Shown here: positions 49,498-60,110 of the stretch, one piece after another
Layout of the letters: the number at the start of each line of letters is the position of its first letter
Numbering within the stretch: position 1 is the stretch's first letter
Assembly (NCBI GenBank): GCA_932521025.1
Contig: OW051471.1
Span: forward strand, 13,290,745 to 13,354,744
Direction of reading: 5' to 3'
Length of the DNA stretch: 64,000 bases
Origin: Oscheius onirici
Lineage: Eukaryota; Nematoda; Chromadorea; Rhabditida; Rhabditidae
Notes under the pieces: model-generated
What the model was told of the DNA's origin: nothing
The model's database searches: none
What the model saw: the letters and a program-made list of their open reading frames with translations, nothing else
Position numbers and translations under genes: made by a program

Positions 49498-50012
49498 GGA
49501 AGGGATCTTGGCAAACTTGGCGTCCATTGATTGACAGCCACCAGAACTTGGCCAGACGAGAGCGAATAGTGGACATCCTCAAGGAAGAAACACAACCGAT
49601 ACCTTGGGAACGAGCCAAATAGTTATTTCGACGATGGCCCTGATGTTCAACCCTGTTGCCGGCCAGATAACGGCCACGATTCGCTTTTCTGGGTCCTCTC
49701 ATATAGGCCTCGTCGATCTCAACAATTGGGATCATAAGCGTCGTGGTGAGCGGAAACCTCGTTCTTACAGGAAGTGCACCTGTACTTGGGAGAATCCTTC
49801 CTCAATGACTCAACGATAACTCCCGTGCATTGAGGCTTTTTCGGATTGAACGGCTTTGTGCAGCATTGAGCGAAATACGGAGTTCCGAGACGGTTGACTC
49901 CAATTGGAACAGGCTTCGCTATCAGCTCGTGCTCCTGCAGAAAGTCATGGAGTTTTTCCGGAGTTTTTATCGATTCATACAATTCGATAAGGCTAGGATC
50001 AGTTCTAGCCAT
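49498..50012 (-). mobile_element. Merlin/IS1595 (ISXO2-like) transposase fragment
   Basis: The minus-strand frame 50012-49719 has an N-terminal region (TPEKLHDFLQEHELI) and a zinc ribbon (CPxxC-like pairs ending YRCTSCKNEVSAH). The next frame, overlapping at 49735, starts VEIDEAYMRGPRKANRGRYL, which fits the first catalytic Asp/Glu region of ISXO2-like DDE transposases (EIDE...RGR). The C-terminal part is lost at the minisatellite. The change of frame near 49725 looks like an internal deletion. A dead fragment; family call from motif resemblance. Confidence 0.5.
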
Positions 50013-50394
50013 AATTGATCCTATTCTCTGAAGATTATTGCTCGAAAAGTGTAGAAAAGAGCGAATATTTGAAGAATTTATGTTTTTATCGGCCGAAAAG
50101 TGTTGAAAACGTATAAGATTTGCAGAGTTTGCATTTTTATTGGTTTAATGTCGAAAAAGGAACGAAAAAGAAATGAAAACGAGAAGAAAAATGAAGAAAA
50201 TAGAAGAAAAACGTAAAAAATTTGAATGCAGTAATAACCCGCGTAAAACCGCCGACTTGTCAGATCGAACGTAGGTGCCAGCTAAAGTACAACTCACTTT
50301 TTGTTCGCTTGCGGACCGAACACGAACTGTTCGCCGTCCCAATTAGATTTATTCACAAATTCACGCCCCTGACGAATGTGGATCTCAAAGTTTT

Positions 50395-50700
50395 CTATTC
50401 AACTGACGTCCGATACCAGTCTGTTCCAGCCACTGCCCGAGTATCCTCTGCCCACTTTTGTCGTTGTCCGCCTCTTGTTCTTTTTCCTTCGAGCGGTGTC
50501 CATTTGGTAGTTGTTCTTGTCCATCGGGTTTCTTCCATTTTGGCAATCTTGTCAGACCAGAGTAGCTTCAGCCAGAGTATTTTCTTTCTCCAATCCCAAA
50601 GTTGCGTCCGTTTGTCCGTCCAACGTCGCAATGTTCGTTCGCGAACATGCGAACACAAGCACATCTCGAACATTTTACGCATTTTCTCCCAAATCACCGT
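50395..50700 (-). mobile_element. 3' tail fragment of a LINE
   Basis: The minus-strand frame contains LRRWTDKRTQLWDW, KIAKMEETRWTRTTTKWTP, KRTRGGQRQKWAEDT and GTDWYRTSVE. This is the usual C-terminal pattern of endonuclease/reverse-transcriptase LINE proteins (W..K.A.M...RW...T.W.P...KR..GGQR..W). No reverse-transcriptase core is attached. Confidence 0.65.
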
Positions 50701-51407
50701 TTTTTTGTAAGAATCAGTCGTTTGATAATTATCTTCACACAAAAAAGATTGATAAAAAACTGGAAATGAGTACGAAATCCAAGGGGGCAAAGAAAAATTT
50801 TGATACCTTTGACTCCGACAGATTACTAGAGCAGTAGTTAAAAATGGAGATGAAATACAAGCGACCGATACTAATTTCATTTTCTGTTTTTCTGCAATCT
50901 GAAATTTTGGCTAAGGCTCAGCCCGACCCAAAAAACTTACTGCATACAGTACGAGGATTTAATTAAATTGCCATTTATTCCCCCGTATTTCTAACCCGCG
51001 CTTCTCTTGGAGTTGTTTTTATCGGCTGGTCTACTATTGTATATATTGCCATATATATTATATGTATATTTTGCCTATAACTTTTTAAAAGGTAATCTCC
51101 AGGATTGTCTATACGATGCCGCCAAGCAGTATTATATACCCAATCTCCCTGCACAGTATCAACTTGTAGAGTTTTGTGGTTAAAAAGTTTAAATCCCCCC
51201 ACCCCCTATCTCGTCATTTTTGGCGAAATTCAGCATTTTAAAAGTCGCATATCTCAGTGATGAAAAGTTAGCTTCGATTTTCTGACGGCATTGGAAAGAG
51301 CTTGTCAAGAGCTATCAGATTGTAGAATATCATAAAGCTGAAAAGTTTTTTCTTACCCCAGTTTTGATCGCATAAACTTTTGGCATGCGCGGTGAAAAAT
51401 CCATGAT
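50701..51407. other. Intergenic AT-rich sequence
   Basis: Includes a TATATA-rich stretch at 51045-51070. No gene seen on either strand. Confidence 0.4.
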
Positions 51408-51415
51408 GGGGGTAT

Positions 51416-51960
51416 CTTAGGCTTAGGCTTAATTCCAGCTTCGCTGGATATACTTGGGCTGAGGTATTGCTGACGACATAAAGTCTCGCATAATCTCGCG
51501 CAACAAACCTCGGAACTCGCACATAATTTCCATGCGTAAACCACGAAACGCGCGCGCACCAAATAACCGCACGCGAACGCCGAACAACTGCACGCGGACG
51601 CCTAACAACCGGGCGCGCGCGAGATTATGTGTAGAGATTACGTAGGGAAAGTATGTGATGAAATTATGCATAAAGAATGGACATAGTACGGCAACATAAA
51701 AAAAGCCAAGCCCGTAAGGCTTCCAGCTTCGCTGGATATACTTGGGCTGAGGCTGAAACGGGGGTGGCGACAAACCGTCATAGATAAGGTCCCGGAGTGT
51801 GACAGGCGCTTAGGCTTAGGCTTAGGCTTAGGCTTAGGCTTAGGCTTACGGCTTAGGCTTAATTCCAGCTTCGCTGGATATACTTGGGCTGAGGCTGTAA
51901 CGGACCTGAGCACAAACCGTCATAGATAAGGTCCCGGAGTATGACAGGCGTAACAAGTCG
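51416..51960. repeat. Repeat block: CCAGC-TTC-GCTGG hairpin units with telomeric hexamers
   Basis: The unit CCAGCTTCGCTGGATATACT, continuing TGGGCTGAGG, occurs at about 51435, 51722 and 51866. The last two copies are followed by a shared segment including CCGTCATAGATAAGGTCCCG and GACAGGCG. Copies one and three are preceded by (GGCTTA)n. Noncoding. Confidence 0.8.
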
Positions 51961-52480
51961 GCCACGCTGAGTAACGCTATGCATTCAGAATCGAAAAAAA
52001 AATTTTTTTTTTTGAACTGAAATTTTTTTTTTTTTGAACTGAAATTTTTTTTTTTTGAATTTTTTTTGAAAAATTTTGAATTTCATGCAACATAAAGTCT
52101 CGCATAATCTCGCGCAACAAATCTCGCAAAATCTCGCGCATAAAATCTCGAAAAATCTCGCGCAAAAAGTCTCGGAACTCGCGCATAATCTCCGCGCGTA
52201 AACCACGAAACGCGCGTATAAAGTCTCGCAGAATCTCGCGCATAAAATTTTGGAACTCGCACATAATCTCCACGCGTAAACCACGAAACGCACGCGCACC
52301 AAACAACCGCACGCGAACACCAAACAACCGCACGCGGACGCCTAACAACCGGGCGCGCACGCGTAACAACCGCACGCACGCGCCTAACAACTAGATCCGT
52401 TCATCTAACAACTGCACGTGGACGCCGAACAACCGCACGCGGACACTGAACAACTGAACGCGCGCGAGATTATGTGTAGA
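51480..52480. repeat. Degenerate CTCGCGCATAA / CCGCACGCGGACGC repeat field
   Basis: The segments 51480-51640 and 52090-52480 share strings such as TCTCGCATAATCTCGCGC, ACCACGAAACGCGCG, AACCGCACGCGAACGCC and CGCGCGAGATTATGTGTAGA. 52000-52075 is T-rich. It is an irregular tandem array; the minus-strand frames it produces are not proteins. Confidence 0.75.
51808..51860. repeat. Interstitial telomere repeat (TTAGGC)n
   Basis: About 8.5 copies of the nematode telomere hexamer TTAGGC, with one extra base (TTACGGC). A two-copy tract is at 51418-51430. More hexamers, partly inverted, occur in the 331-bp satellite after 63.4 kb. Confidence 0.9.
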
Positions 52481-52542
52481 GATTATGCGTGAGAGGTAAT
52501 GTAGGAAGCTTATGTGAGAAAGTTATGGAGGCAGAGAAATGT

Positions 52543-52668
52543 CGGGAAAGTATAAAAAAAGCCCGGCGGCGAGCAGCCTTTGGCTGCGAGCCGCGCTCGC
52601 TGACGGCGGAGAGCGAAGCTCAAAGCCGTCAGTGAGTCGCGGAATGTGGTCAGAACTCAAAAAAAAGG
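52543..52668. repeat. Direct repeat with nested hairpins, copy 1
   Basis: Starts GAAAGTATAA. It contains the perfect hairpin GCAGCC-TTT-GGCTGC and a nested one: CTGACGGC, then GAGC-GAA-GCTC, then GCCGTCAG. Ends CAGAACTCAAAAAAA. Copy 2 is 244 bp downstream. Confidence 0.85.
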
Positions 52669-52789
52669 AAGTTGGGATGAGAAGGAGAGCTAGCGAAGAG
52701 GGAACATAGTATCGAAACATAAAATCAGAACATAAAGAGAACATCCGTTATGAGTAGCTAGTATGCGGGTATTATACATAAATTTATGT

Positions 52790-52911
52790 TGAAAGTATAA
52801 GAAGAGCCCGGCAGCGAGCAGCCTTTGGCTGCGAGCCGCGCTCGCTGACGGCGGAGAGCGAAGCTCGAAGCCGTCAGTGAGTCGCGGAATGCGGTCAGAA
52901 CTCAAAAAAAG
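52790..52911. repeat. Direct repeat with nested hairpins, copy 2
   Basis: Same layout as copy 1 with a few substitutions (GGCAGCG for GGCGGCG, CTCGAAG for CTCAAAG). Both hairpins are preserved. It lies immediately before the 5' end of the Helitron-like gene. Confidence 0.85.
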
Positions 52912-52946
52912 CGAAAAAAAGCGAACCTTAATTTGCGTTGCCTAAC

Positions 52947-52970
52947 GCGACGCGAGAATTGATGCGTCGC
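52947..52970. promoter_or_regulatory. GCGACGC-N10-GCGTCGC inverted repeat at the element's 5' side
   Basis: A perfect 7-bp inverted repeat, 126 bp before the ATG at 53096. The same motif (62463-62486) lies before the second, deleted element. Followed in both by ACCAAT/CCAATA-type boxes and a TATCGATTT segment. Promoter or element-end role is inferred from conservation between the two copies. Confidence 0.5.
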
Positions 52971-53095
52971 TTGTTGACCTTCTCGCCAATAGTTCATTAT
53001 TGGCTCCCTGGTTGTGTGCACTTCACCTCTACCTATCGATTTCTCCAACACTGCTTTTACAAAACTTACATTTTTTGCTATTTTTCAGTTTTGCA

Positions 53096-54683
53096 ATGAG
53101 TCAGTCATCTTCTTTGAGTTTTGAGGAGTTGGTTCAACCGAAGAAGAAGGCTGCTTCTGCTACTACTGCTGCAGCTGCTGCAACTACTACTGCAAAGAGG
53201 AAAATGGAAGGAAATCGAGGATTGAATGTCACACCGCAAAGGGATGTGGTACGTTTTTTTCAAAATGAAGTTTTTAATTACAATCTTTTCAAGAAAGGGT
53301 CCTCAAGACGGAAGATTGTTGCTTCGACGAACAGTCCTCCGATAGAAGATATAGTTATGCAAGCTCCTGTTCTGGCTACTGGACTTGCTCAAGTGACTCC
53401 ACGAAGACGACTTTCTGCTAATCAGCAGGTTATGGAAGCCATGTTCCGTACACCGGAGAGCAATTTACGTAATAGAAGGTCTATAGACTCGTCAGTACGA
53501 GTTCATAGGGTATTTTTCATTCTTTCCTGTTAGTCCTTAGCCATCAATTTTAGAGCGGAGGAGAATACAGCTCTCCCTCTTCTGAACAGACAACTCCTCA
53601 AAGTGCGTACAAGGACCGTTATTATGCGAGAAATTTAAGGTACATATTTATGTTGACTTTTTATGTTTAAATTTTTAGAGCGAGAAATCCAGAAGAACCG
53701 GATCTGATTATTCTGGTTTCTGCAAGGACAGTTGCGCGGTCCAGGAGGCATGTTCATTGGCTACCGCGAATATCTTGCAGTGCAACAAGATTCAAAAACG
53801 AAAATGAACAAATTGCGGCTACTTCATCGAGTCTTCGAAAATCTAGCGCAACAATTTGTCACTACAGGAGTGGATGGCAATAAAGGAGAGCAAGATAGGA
53901 TCTTCAAGGCAATCAATGACAAAATCGTCGAAATGTTGAAAGTAAGTATTTTCTTATTATGTACATGTTTTTCAATTTTAGGATTGTTTATTGTGGAAAG
54001 CTCTGAGCGAAGGTGACAACAGGACGTATGGAACTATGGTAAAGGATCTGTTTGTCAAGATGCTTGCAAAGGAAGACAGAAAAACGGACCAAACCGATTT
54101 GGTGAGCCATAAAGACAAAACATAAATTCACTACATAATTTTCAGGCGACTCCATTTGAAGTATTCGAACGAGCTTGTGCTGTACCGGATCAAGTGAAGC
54201 TTCTCCTGCAGCTGGTCAAGGACGAATATTACGTTTTGAAGAAGAACTTGATTCGTCAACTGAAGAAGAAAATTATCGGCCACGAGCATATGACACCGGC
54301 TGATCTGGCTCGCATGTAGCTGTGTCGTCTCCGCTATCATGTAAGAGAAGAAGACTCGATGGTTGCTAATGTGGAGACGGGAGAAGTATACTGGCATCCC
54401 ATTGAGAAGCTCTACCCGAAACTTCACAAGCAATTTATGGCGGAAGTGGACAAGTTGAGACAGCATAAGGACGGTGATATGGCACAGCTGGATTACAATA
54501 TGGACATTGACGGCTTCGATGAGGCAGAAGATAGGGAGAGGATGGAATTGCGCAGAGCTCAACAGGATATCATGAGGGTTGCTGGTGCCGATGTTCAAGT
54601 TTACGATGAGCGACCTGCCAATCAAGACATTGATATGGAGACGGAGGAGATGGAGCCGCTGCCGTTTGAGCCGGGAATGAAAG
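53096..54683 (+). CDS. N-terminal module of the Helitron-like gene, function unknown
   Basis: Starts MSQSSSLSFEELVQPKKK, then Ala/Thr-rich and basic low-complexity sequence. Exons after about 53679 encode a helical region (YREYLAVQQDSKTKMNKL, DRIFKAINDKIVEML, DCLLWKALSEGDNRTYGTM), then FEVFERACAVPDQVKLL. Exon limits checked: 53942-53981 and 54102-54145 are introns; those near 53510-53553 and 53640-53678 are likely. An in-frame TAG at 54317-54319 interrupts ADLARM/LCRLRYHV; a CAG-to-TAG change would explain it. The end is acidic (METEEMEPLPFEPG). Not recognised as a known domain. Confidence 0.55.
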
Positions 54684-54721
54684 GCAAGTTTTTTAACAGA
54701 TAATGTTATTACATAATGTAG

Positions 54722-56373
54722 AAGTTGATGCGGATATCGGTGTTCTGGAAGACGCAATGCGCAATGTTCATCTCCAAGTAACTGCCGGAATCGAAGATAT
54801 AGAAGAAAATGGTACTACAGGAGCGGACGATGAGCTATTGCATCCGGATATGGAGAGAAGAGTCGAAAGAGAAGTTGAGGAGATCTATGGTGATGATGCA
54901 ATGGCGGAAGTGTATGACGAGTTTGGAAGAGTTGGACTACGCGGAATGACGTTTATCAAGTGCTGTGACGACGAGTGTTTCGCCGATAGAACATACGAAA
55001 GGGATGCTGTGAGTGTTCATCAAAAACTGCTGGACTTTCTGGAAAAGCACAAGTCGGTTGGACTAACATCGCTGACGGCCTTCAATAAGATGTGGGATGC
55101 GGAAAATGAGGATTCTGCCTACTGGTATGTGAGAAACTTTCGTGAGCACTTCCAAGGATTGCGAAGTATCTACCGACGAATGCAGGACATCCGATGGCTG
55201 CTAGCATACTCGGCCAGGTTGGAGATTGTCTTGAAAGAGAGCAATTTGGAGGCGTTGGAATCGTGCCTTGCTTTCGAAGAACTGCCCCAGAGACTGAGTA
55301 TGATGTTCCTCTATCAATCCGTGTCGTCGTTGAAGGAAGAAGATCTGCTAAATCGCCAACGTCATACGGAAGCATCTGCTCGTGCTCAATATCAACAAGC
55401 AATCAAGGCTTTCCGAAAGACGATGTTGCAGCTGGAGTATCTGCCGTGCCAGTGCTGCAGCCAGTTCACGGTGCCGAATTCGATGCAGTTTTTCGATCCC
55501 GAAACCGAAAATGAAAGGCAGCGGTCTACGTTGGAAAGGATCAGGAGTGATTACTTGCCGCCAGACACGGAACCCGAATATGACGGACCTGATCCAAGAC
55601 GTCGTTCTCTCATTCGTCTGCGTGATGCCTCTCCGACGCCCGGTTTTGAGTATGATGAGGACGATCGGCCTATTGTTAGGGAGCGGACGTCCCGGCCAGT
55701 TTTTGCTGATCCAACGGCTCCCGTAGATGAAGAAGAAGAAGCCACAAGAAAGTTCTATGGAATTTGCAGACGTTGCATCAAGGATATTACGGCCAATAGG
55801 TATTTTGCCAATGTTCATACATAAAGTAATTTTTAGAATGCCAGCTGGTGCCATTTTGAATGGAATGAGAACGACTGATATTCCGTCATGTCTACGTGGC
55901 CTAAACTGGATCGAGAGGATGCTTATTCAGCTCATCCGGCCAATTCAGTCGGTTGTTTGCCTGATGAGTAACGCCGGAGTGAAGACTCCTATGAGAGTTG
56001 GTTTTTTTTTCACGTATAATAATGGTACATAATTTAGGCCACATCTGGAGCTATGGTTATGGTCCCAGTTGCCATTGAGGCTACTGTGTCTCACGTAGCG
56101 AAAACAATGCGATTGCCTTGTGCCGATGGATTGACGATCCAGGTGTCTACGACTTTTGGAGAGAAGAAGATTGTCAGACTTCCAGTCGTCTTGAATGCTC
56201 TCAACTGGCTGAAGAAAAACAATGAGCACTACTTTGACATCGAAATCGATGACCAGTTCAAATTTGCTCTGGGCCAAAACGTTTTCTTTGAGAGCCGAAA
56301 CGCCACGGAAGCTGACGTAGAGGCTCTGATTCAACGACACGTACAGCCGGACAAAGGACATCTGCTGACTCAG
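54722..56373 (+). CDS. DUF6570-like region of the Helitron-like gene
   Basis: Exons 54722-55799, 55837 to about 56000 and about 56039-56373. After a long helical acidic part, a Cys pair (LPCQCCSQFTVPN) and a second (GICRRCIKDI) lead into the pattern seen in animal Helitron proteins: DIPSCLRGLNWIERMLIQLI, then a strand-rich segment, LPC, and VRLPVVLNALNWLKKNNEHY. Function unknown; it usually lies just before the Rep N-terminal region. The preceding intron 54684-54721 is of GC-AG type. Confidence 0.6.
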
Positions 56374-56412
56374 GTAAGCATAATTTGCCGACATAATAAG
56401 AGACCTTTCTAG

Positions 56413-57325
56413 GCCGATTTTCACATTAGACCGTTGAGAGATGCGGCCGTAGCCGCTACTACTATGGATCAGATTGAAAATTATATTGGCAAACGGACAG
56501 ATGTGCCGCCAGTTGCCTCTAGAGATCGTCCGCTTTTGGGTGAGGAAGATGACGCCATGGACATTCAGCCACCGCCGCCACCTGTCCCGGCACCGCGTAG
56601 AGGAAGAGTTGGCGCAGGAATGCAACCCGCAGGAGGAGGAGCAGCAGCACCACCGCAGCCTCAAGACTATCTCCTAAAGAAGCATCCGTTCAAGCCGCTA
56701 TCCGTGGATACGGAGTTTGCCGATTGCATGGTCTTTCCGGAACTTTTCCCAGACGGAAATTATGGCTTCCATCATCGCAACCGTAGCAGAAAGATGGACC
56801 TGGCTGCTTATGGACGTGCTCGTTTACTGAACCGGGATCGCCGCTGGGCTCTCAGCAATGCGTGGATCATCTTTATGTACCAATACCATCTACAGAAAGT
56901 AAGTACATACATAATGTTTTAACATAAAGTTTCTTTTTAGGATCTCACGTCGTTACTGGGAGTCCAGGCTCGTATTGGGGAAGGAACGAGTGGTGAATAC
57001 CTACTGGAAAAACTCGGCGATCCCCAGTTCACAGCAGACAATCTGACGTCCATTTTTGGAAAACTGCGAAACTTCCCACCTTACTGGTATAGTGTTTTTT
57101 AAACTGTAAAAACAACTCTTTTTGCAGGCACGTGGTAAAAATGAAACTTCGCTCTCATCTGGTCTCTTTCGGCTCTCCTACGTGGTTCCTCACACTGAAT
57201 CCCGCCATCAAGGAATGGAAGGACATGCATAATTTGTACGCAAAGCTGCACAATCTTCAGCCAGGACAAGTGAATGCGAACAATATCGCAGCCTACATTG
57301 CTCGAGATCCTGCCCCCTTCTCACG
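56413..57325 (+). CDS. Helitron Rep N-terminal region (Helitron_like_N), HUH core missing
   Basis: Exons 56413-56898, 56941-57086 and 57128-57325. Pro-rich linker (DIQPPPPPVPAPRRGR), then the typical run: FADCMVFPELFPDGNYGFHH, YGRARLLNRDRRWALSN, WIIFMYQYHLQK, LRNFPPYWHVVKMKLRSHL, GSPTWFLTLNPAIKEW and ARDPAPFSR. Intact Helitrons continue into the HUH motif and the tyrosines of the nicking site. Here the sequence breaks off at 57325 and resumes inside the helicase, so this copy cannot make an active Rep. Confidence 0.78.
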
Positions 57326-57368
57326 GTATGTTTATGCTTTTTTTATGTGTTAACATTTTTATGTGCAG

Positions 57369-58711
57369 ACTCTTGTATTTGGCGACCTCCTTCAATTGCC
57401 CCCCGTCAAAGCCAAGCATTGTTTCGTGAAGCTTCCACCGGGAGTCGTGAAGGAAAAATTCGGACTGCCTCTACAGGTTCAAGCGCCCCTCTGGCTGCTC
57501 TTCGACTACAGGGAGTTGCTGATCAACCAAAGGCAGGGAGGAGACAAGAAGCTGGCTGAAGCTCTGGCTCGCATGCGAGTCGGACAGATGACTGATGATG
57601 ATCACAAGCTCTTCGAAAGCCGTATGCTGCCTACTGCCTCGAAAAAACGCGGCAGCCTTCCTACGGAGCAAGAGATCGTCAAGGCGTTTCTGGAAGTGAT
57701 GACGAAGGTTGACGATACTGTAGTTGCTCTGTTCCCGCTGGTGGAGGAAGCCACTCACTTCAACTATCTAATCTGCCAAGCTCTTGGGAAGAAATGTGAG
57801 GTAATTATCGCTTCAGAGGAGGCCATTCGAAGCGCCCGTGAACTCGTCATGCAAATGCAAGGACGAGTGTCACGAACGGTCCAGGAAGAGGCCGAAGATG
57901 CTGCAAGAAGAAAGCGCCATCCATGGGCTGAGTCGCGGTTTGCCATTGATGAGCCGTCAAACGTTGATGACAAGAGGAAGAAGGAACGTCGTGTTGCGGC
58001 TACGTCGAGAAGACCAGGCAAACTACCGGATATCTGTGGTGGCCTTCTGAATGAGCTCACCATTGCCGTAGGCTCAAGAGTAATGTTGACGCGAAACATC
58101 AACTTTGCTCGTAAGCTGGTGAACGGTAGCCGCGGAGTATTGCTGAAGATTATCACGAACCGTTACGACAAGCCTGAGAGGTTGCGAATTCAATTTGATA
58201 CTGGAGATATTTTTGGTAAGTCTCTGTTCTTTCTCTCACTTCTAAAAATAATAAATGCAGATATTCGTCGCAGCAGTCACATCTATACGCAGACTGCCAG
58301 GGAAATTCGCAAGCGTACGCAGTTCCCAGTCCAGATGTGCTTTGCTGCCACAATTCATAAGAGGTATAACATGTTGCGTCTTTATGTATTATACATTTTT
58401 TGCAGTCAGGGACAAACGTTCTCGTCGGTCTTTGCTAGCACTATGAACATCTTTGCTGACGGCCAGATGTTTGTTCTGATGTCACGTGTTCAAGCTCTCG
58501 CCGGACTCTATCTGATGGACTACTTCCCGGATAAGATTCGTGTGGATAGAAGGGCATTGATGGAAGTTAACCGCCTTCGTTCCATCCACGAGCCGCCGCT
58601 TGAGCCCTACGACATGCCTCCGGAGCCACGGAAGCGCATGCATTTCAATAAGCAGCCGCGTATCGGTGGTGATCAAGCGCTGCTCACGCCAATTTTAGAC
58701 ATTGCACCGAG
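57369..58711 (+). CDS. PIF1-type DNA helicase, C-terminal half
   Basis: Exons 57369-58215, 58261-58363 and 58406-58711. Begins at TLVFGDLLQLPPVKAKH, the motif III region in the FGDLxQLPPV form used by Helentron/Helitron2-type helicases rather than the GGDFRQ form of the 42-kb copy. Later motifs: ELTIAVGSRVMLTRNINF, LVNGSRGVLLKI, MCFAATIHKSQGQTFSSVF and MFVLMSRVQALAGLYLMDY. Walker A and Walker B are absent, so no ATPase. The entry frame does not match the preceding exon (phase 2 versus phase 0). Confidence 0.8.
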
Positions 58712-58753
58712 GTGAGTACATAAAGTCTGTACATAAAGTGTCATATTTTGCAG

Positions 58754-60110
58754 ACCTCGACTCCAGCCCGGTGCCTACGTTACGCAGCGTCTTGGAAGCT
58801 CGTCCTCCTCTTCTGGCACACCGGAAAGTAGTGGCGAAGGCAGTGTTGAGAAGGCAATTCGAAAAGCTGGGTCTCCGTCGTCATCCGCCTCGTCTGGACT
58901 TGATAGTTTGCCGGATGTGCAAGTGGCTAGTCGTGCTCTCACACAGCAGACTCAAACACAACGTAAAGGACGAATGGTGGAAATGCACTCTACGTTCCTT
59001 GGTTTCCCTAACACCGACGGAACCTTGGGCTCCCTGAATGTTGCTGTGAATGTCATTCAACAAATTCTGCCGTTCCGTGCCGCTTTGATGAAGATGGCAT
59101 TGGATCCGAAGAAGAAGGAAGAACAGACGCTGCTGGTACTGCGTCGTGTTCTCGAGAAGCTGTCAGCTAGTTTGGAACCACTCCGACAATGTCTTCCAGC
59201 ACACTTGCATTCTGGAGATTGCAGTATCCTGGATATTTTGCTGAATTTACTGAAAATCAGTGTGCTGGACGACAATGTGAGGAAGATCTACAGTTTTATG
59301 CAGAGTGAGCTTGTAATTTGTAAGGTTTGTGGTGAGAGACAAGCACTTCCTCGACGTCGTCCACTGGAAATGTGCATCTTCGACCTCGACCTGACGCTCT
59401 TCCATGCTGGCAGTAAGGTTACGATAGAACAGGCCTTCGATAGGCAATTTGAAGTAATCGAAAGCCATCGGAACAAGATACTCTGTCAAAAGGTAAGGTT
59501 TTTAGGCTATGTCTGATCCTACGAATTTTCAGTGCGGCAAGGGGGAGAAGGACTCAATGCTGTACAAGAAGAATATTGAGATCTTCGAAGAGACGGAATA
59601 TCTGCTGGTAGCTCCCAAATGGCACGACGATCAATTCAGCGATCTGCTCCGCCAGGCTACGCAACAGGGAACAGATGTCAAGACTCCCGTTACCATTGGT
59701 CCTTTCCGTCGAGACGGCTTTCAAATTTTCAATGAGAGATGGCATCTGATTGGTTTGGCGGAATATCAGCTGCGGGAGAAGACAAAGAAGGCGGCTCCTC
59801 TGTATGAAAAGATGGCAATGCATATAGTCGGGTGGTTTTTGTCTCCTCAAGAAGATCTCGGCTACGTACATGTGGATAACGAAGTGATCACTACGCGGAA
59901 GCAGTTGGACAAGGATCTGATGAGCCGCTCCATGCTTTACGTGTTCAAGAAGAAGCAGTACCTGAGAAAGCCGAAGGCCAAGAATCTGAAGCAGACGTTC
60001 ACGCAAATTGCGGCTGCCCGAATCGACGAGCCTCCGAATCCAGATGTGGAGCCAATGGAAGTTGAAATGAAGCTGGTTCCGACTGCTCCATTCTCCATGA
60101 CGTTGGCACG
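58754..60110 (+). CDS. USP-like (ubiquitin-specific protease fold) domain, catalytic Cys missing
   Basis: Exons 58754-59492 and 59533 onward. After a Ser-rich linker, FPNTDGTLGSLNVAVNVIQQ aligns with the USP Cys box (GNTCYMNxxLQ), but no Cys is present. HSGDCSILDILLNLLK fits the QQD..EFL helix. Two zinc-ribbon pairs follow (LVICKVCGER, KILCQKCGKGEK), then IEIFEETEYLLVAPKWHDD (USP box before KRF) and HIVGWFLSPQEDLGYVHVDN at the His box. It probably acts as a binding or structural pseudo-enzyme, if expressed. Fold assignment rests on the order of these blocks and has not been searched. Confidence 0.6.

Noticed and set aside
51429-52390. Arg-rich minus-strand open frames (RVRLFGARAFRGL type)
   Set aside because: They come from an irregular CGCGCG-rich repeat field and exist in overlapping frames; no protein evidence.
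55945-56664. 239-residue minus-strand open frame
   Set aside because: It is the antisense of the DUF6570/Rep-N exons, which carry recognisable motifs and splice phases; the minus frame has none. The same holds for 54131-54757, 55348-55854 and 59554-60228 on the minus strand.
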